64,000 nucleotides of DNA. Origin: Lacrimispora xylanisolvens. Its GTDB lineage: Bacteria > Bacillota > Clostridia > Lachnospirales > Lachnospiraceae. The stretch spans positions 620,001-684,000 of the forward strand of contig CP070896.1 in the NCBI GenBank assembly GCA_017084465.1, read 5' to 3'. The stretch's first letter is position 1; every line of letters begins with the position of its first letter. The translations under genes were made by a program, and so were the position numbers. Below, in pieces: positions 62,071 through 64,000 of the stretch. Below the pieces are notes generated by a model that was not told where the DNA came from, did no database searches, and saw only the letters and a list, made by a program, of their open reading frames with translations.

Positions 62071-63418
62071 TTAAAGACTGCGGACACATTCTTTAAAAAT
62101 CTCTCCCCGCTCTTCGTAACAACGAAACATTCCCCAGCTTGCGCATGCAGGTGAGAGCAGTACGTAATCTCCTTTGTTTGCATAGGAGGCACAGACTTTT
62201 ACTGCTTCCTGCATATCCTCCGCATACATCACATTGGTAAAGCCATGTTTTGCCGCGCATTCCGCGATTTTCTCCCTGGTCTGGCCAAGAAGCACCATAT
62301 GTTTCACTTTTCCGTTAAAGGATTCAATCCACTCATCGTATTCGGAATTTTTTGTCATATCCGCCTGCGATTAATATAGTTGGTCCTGGCATGGCTTTCA
62401 CTGCCTGGATTGCCGCATCAGGATTGGTCCCCTTGGAATCATTGTAATACTTTACTCCTGCTTTCTCAGCGACAAACTCAATTCTGTGTTCCACTGCCTG
62501 AAACTCACAGACAGCCTTTTTAATTACTTCCATTGGAACATTCAGTTCGGAAGCTATGGCAATGGCAGCCATCACATTCTCATGGTTATGGCGCCCCAGA
62601 AGATTTAATTCGTTAATGTTTACAATTTCTTCCCGATTTCCCCTGTGATTGCGTATAATAACATCTCCATCTATACAATAGCCCTCATCTAGAGAATTCC
62701 TGCTGCTGAAATAGATTGGGCGGGGTTTCATCGACTCACCGAACTCCCGTAACACAAGATCATCATAGTTTAAAACACAGCAATCCTTCTCTGTCTGGTT
62801 TACGGTGATGCTTTCTTTCACTTTTATGTAGCATTCCATGGTTTTATGACGGTTTAAATGATCCGGCGTTATGTTTAAAATCGCGCTGACATCCGGGTGG
62901 AAATCAGTGATGGTTTCCAACTGAAAGCTGCTGACCTCCGCTACTGTCACGGAATCTTCCGTGGTTTTCAGCGCCTCCTGGGTGTAAGGAATTCCAATAT
63001 TTCCCACCACATAGACATGCTCATAATATGCTTTCATGATCTCGCCTGTCAGTGCCGTGGTAGTGGTCTTTCCATTGGTTCCCGTTATAGCAGCCAGCTT
63101 CCCTTTTGCATGATGATATGCCAGCTGAATCTCACTCCAGACAGGAATATTCTCTTCCTTTAAAACTGATACAAACGGTGCATCAAGTCCGATGCCCGGA
63201 CTGATCACGCAAATTGAAATATCTTTTAAATCTTCTTTTTTCAGCTCTCCAAGAATTACGGAGATTTTATCTGTTTCACCAAACTGACTTAACAGCTCAT
63301 CCTTTTTTAAAGCATCATTGCTGTCATATAAAACAGCTTCATCGCCGGTTTTTAAAATCATCCTGGAGGCGGCGATCCCACTTTTTCCACTTCCTGCAAC
63401 TAAAATTTTCTGACTCAT
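62071..63418 (-). CDS. murD: UDP-N-acetylmuramoylalanine--D-glutamate ligase, one frameshift
   Basis: Adds D-Glu to UDP-MurNAc-Ala. N-terminal KILVAGSGKSGIAASR, the ATP site AITGTNGKTTTTAL (about residues 110-123), NITPDHLNRH and YNDSKGTNPDA. An extra base in the T-run 62348-62353 splits the last domain; removed, it reads GGYDKNSEYDEWIESF and ends ...LLSPACASWGMF. Restored length is 448 residues. The gene must work in a living cell, so the break is very likely a sequence error. Confidence 0.95.
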
Positions 63419-63430
63419 ATGGTTTCTCTC

Positions 63431-64000
63431 CTATAATCCAAGATATGCCAGCAGGCAAAGAACTGCCGTAATTATGGCAAATACAGCAACCACCCTTGTT
63501 TCAGACCATCCGCAAAGCTCGAAGTGATGGTGGATGGGAGCCATTTTGAAAAATCGTTTCCCGCCTGTTCTTTTAAAGTATGTCACCTGAATAATGACCG
63601 ATAATACCTCAAGCAGATAGATAAATCCGATGATAGCGATAAAAATCGGCATCTGCATCATAAAAGCGCTGGAGGCCACAAAACCTCCCAACCCCAGCGA
63701 ACCAGTATCCCCCATAAATACCCGGGCAGGGTAAACATTAAAAAGGAGAAATCCTAAAAGGCTTCCCACTACCGCACCGGTAATGGGACTGATTCCTGTT
63801 CTTTCCCCTATTGCTACTACTGTTAAAAATGTTGCCACCAGTATGGTCACACTGGTACACAAACCGTCAAGACCATCTGTAAAATTAACACCATTGTCTG
63901 TTCCAATTACAATGAAAAAGACTGCCGGTACAAATAAGATACCAAAATTTAAAAAGATTCCGTTCTTAAATCCGCCTGTAAAAGGAACCAGCATCTCAGT
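63431..64000 (-). CDS. mraY: Phospho-N-acetylmuramoyl-pentapeptide transferase MraY, C-terminal part cut by window edge
   Basis: Makes lipid I from UDP-MurNAc-pentapeptide and undecaprenyl phosphate. The visible 190 residues contain NFTDGLDGL (catalytic Asp pair), ARVFMGDTGSLGLGG and APIHHHFEL (the His motif), with membrane segments between. The frame is open to base 64000, so the N-terminal third lies outside the window. Followed directly by murD. Confidence 0.96.
   Translation of the reverse strand, partial: TEMLVPFTGGFKNGIFLNFGILFVPAVFFIVIGTDNGVNFTDGLDGLCTSVTILVATFLTVVAIGERTGISPITGAVVGSLLGFLLFNVYPARVFMGDTGSLGLGGFVASSAFMMQMPIFIAIIGFIYLLEVLSVIIQVTYFKRTGGKRFFKMAPIHHHFELCGWSETRVVAVFAIITAVLCLLAYLGL

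Overview
The window looks like a chromosomal segment of an anaerobic, endospore-forming, low-GC Gram-positive bacterium, most likely a Lachnospiraceae-type Clostridium. The reasons are an alpha/beta-type small acid-soluble spore protein, [FeFe]-hydrogenase maturases (HydF, HydG and the TM1266-type regulator), the oxygen-independent (CbiD/CbiG/CbiT/CbiE) cobalamin route, a DacF-type carboxypeptidase, an LCP cell-wall protein and a PadR-DUF1700-DUF4097-PspC operon. The genus call is inference. No rRNA, tRNA, insertion sequence, prophage or CRISPR array was seen.

Layout. 1-15.3 kb (minus strand): cobalamin biosynthesis in a long overlapping operon cbiD-cbiL-cobM-cbiG-cobJ-cbiJE-cbiT-cbiA-cobT-cobU. 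Then come the hydrogenase maturation genes (regulator-hydG-hydF), a plus-strand YcxB-like gene, a 0.5 kb gene-free stretch, and a second cobalamin block cobS-(cobU-like)-cbiB. 15.3-18.3 kb: a SASP gene and a PspC-PadR-DUF1700-DUF4097-PspC envelope-stress-like operon with paired AT-rich palindromes in its promoter region. 18.3-23.4 kb: a sugar cassette (ROK kinase, GH78-like hydrolase, GPH symporter) divergent from an AraC regulator. 23.4-29.7 kb: dacF, a polysaccharide deacetylase, a broken CYP152-type P450 and two adjacent CobW-family GTPases, one carrying a His/Asp tandem-repeat arm. 29.9-35.4 kb: an orphan PTS IIC, a FeoB-associated small protein, KtrAB potassium uptake, LCP, a HAD phosphatase and a small membrane protein. 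35.5-39.4 kb: the fructose PTS operon (fruK-fruA) with an RpiR-family regulator and a shared operator-like motif. 39.5-44.5 kb: EamA transporter, metallophosphoesterase, CFA synthase, phosphopantetheinyl transferase and MBL hydrolase. 44.7-48.2 kb: enolase downstream of a peroxide-defence pair (ahpC plus a thioredoxin-reductase/AhpF-like fusion). 48.4-53.9 kb: RDAC protein, trpS, and the methionine genes metF, metH activation domain and metH. 54-57.3 kb: hflK-hflC behind what reads as a yybP-ykoY (Mn2+) riboswitch with its terminator, then a zinc-ribbon membrane protein and a small hypothetical protein. 57.4-64 kb: division and cell-wall cluster mraY-murD-ftsW-murA-ftsQ-ftsZ.

The genes join into a few themes. 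Cobalamin made by the first blocks would feed the B12-dependent methionine synthase at 50-53 kb. The hydrogenase maturases fit fermentative H2 production. The peroxiredoxin system and metal-handling GTPases fit oxygen and metal stress in an anaerobe.

Caution on quality: I count 29 single- or double-base frame breaks in 27 genes. Nearly all lie in homopolymers of 3-8 bases, and they include genes that must work (murD, ftsW) and core genes such as metH. The simplest reading is uncorrected sequencing error, not gene decay. I therefore annotate those genes over their full span and give the break position for each. The P450 is different: about 90 internal residues are missing.
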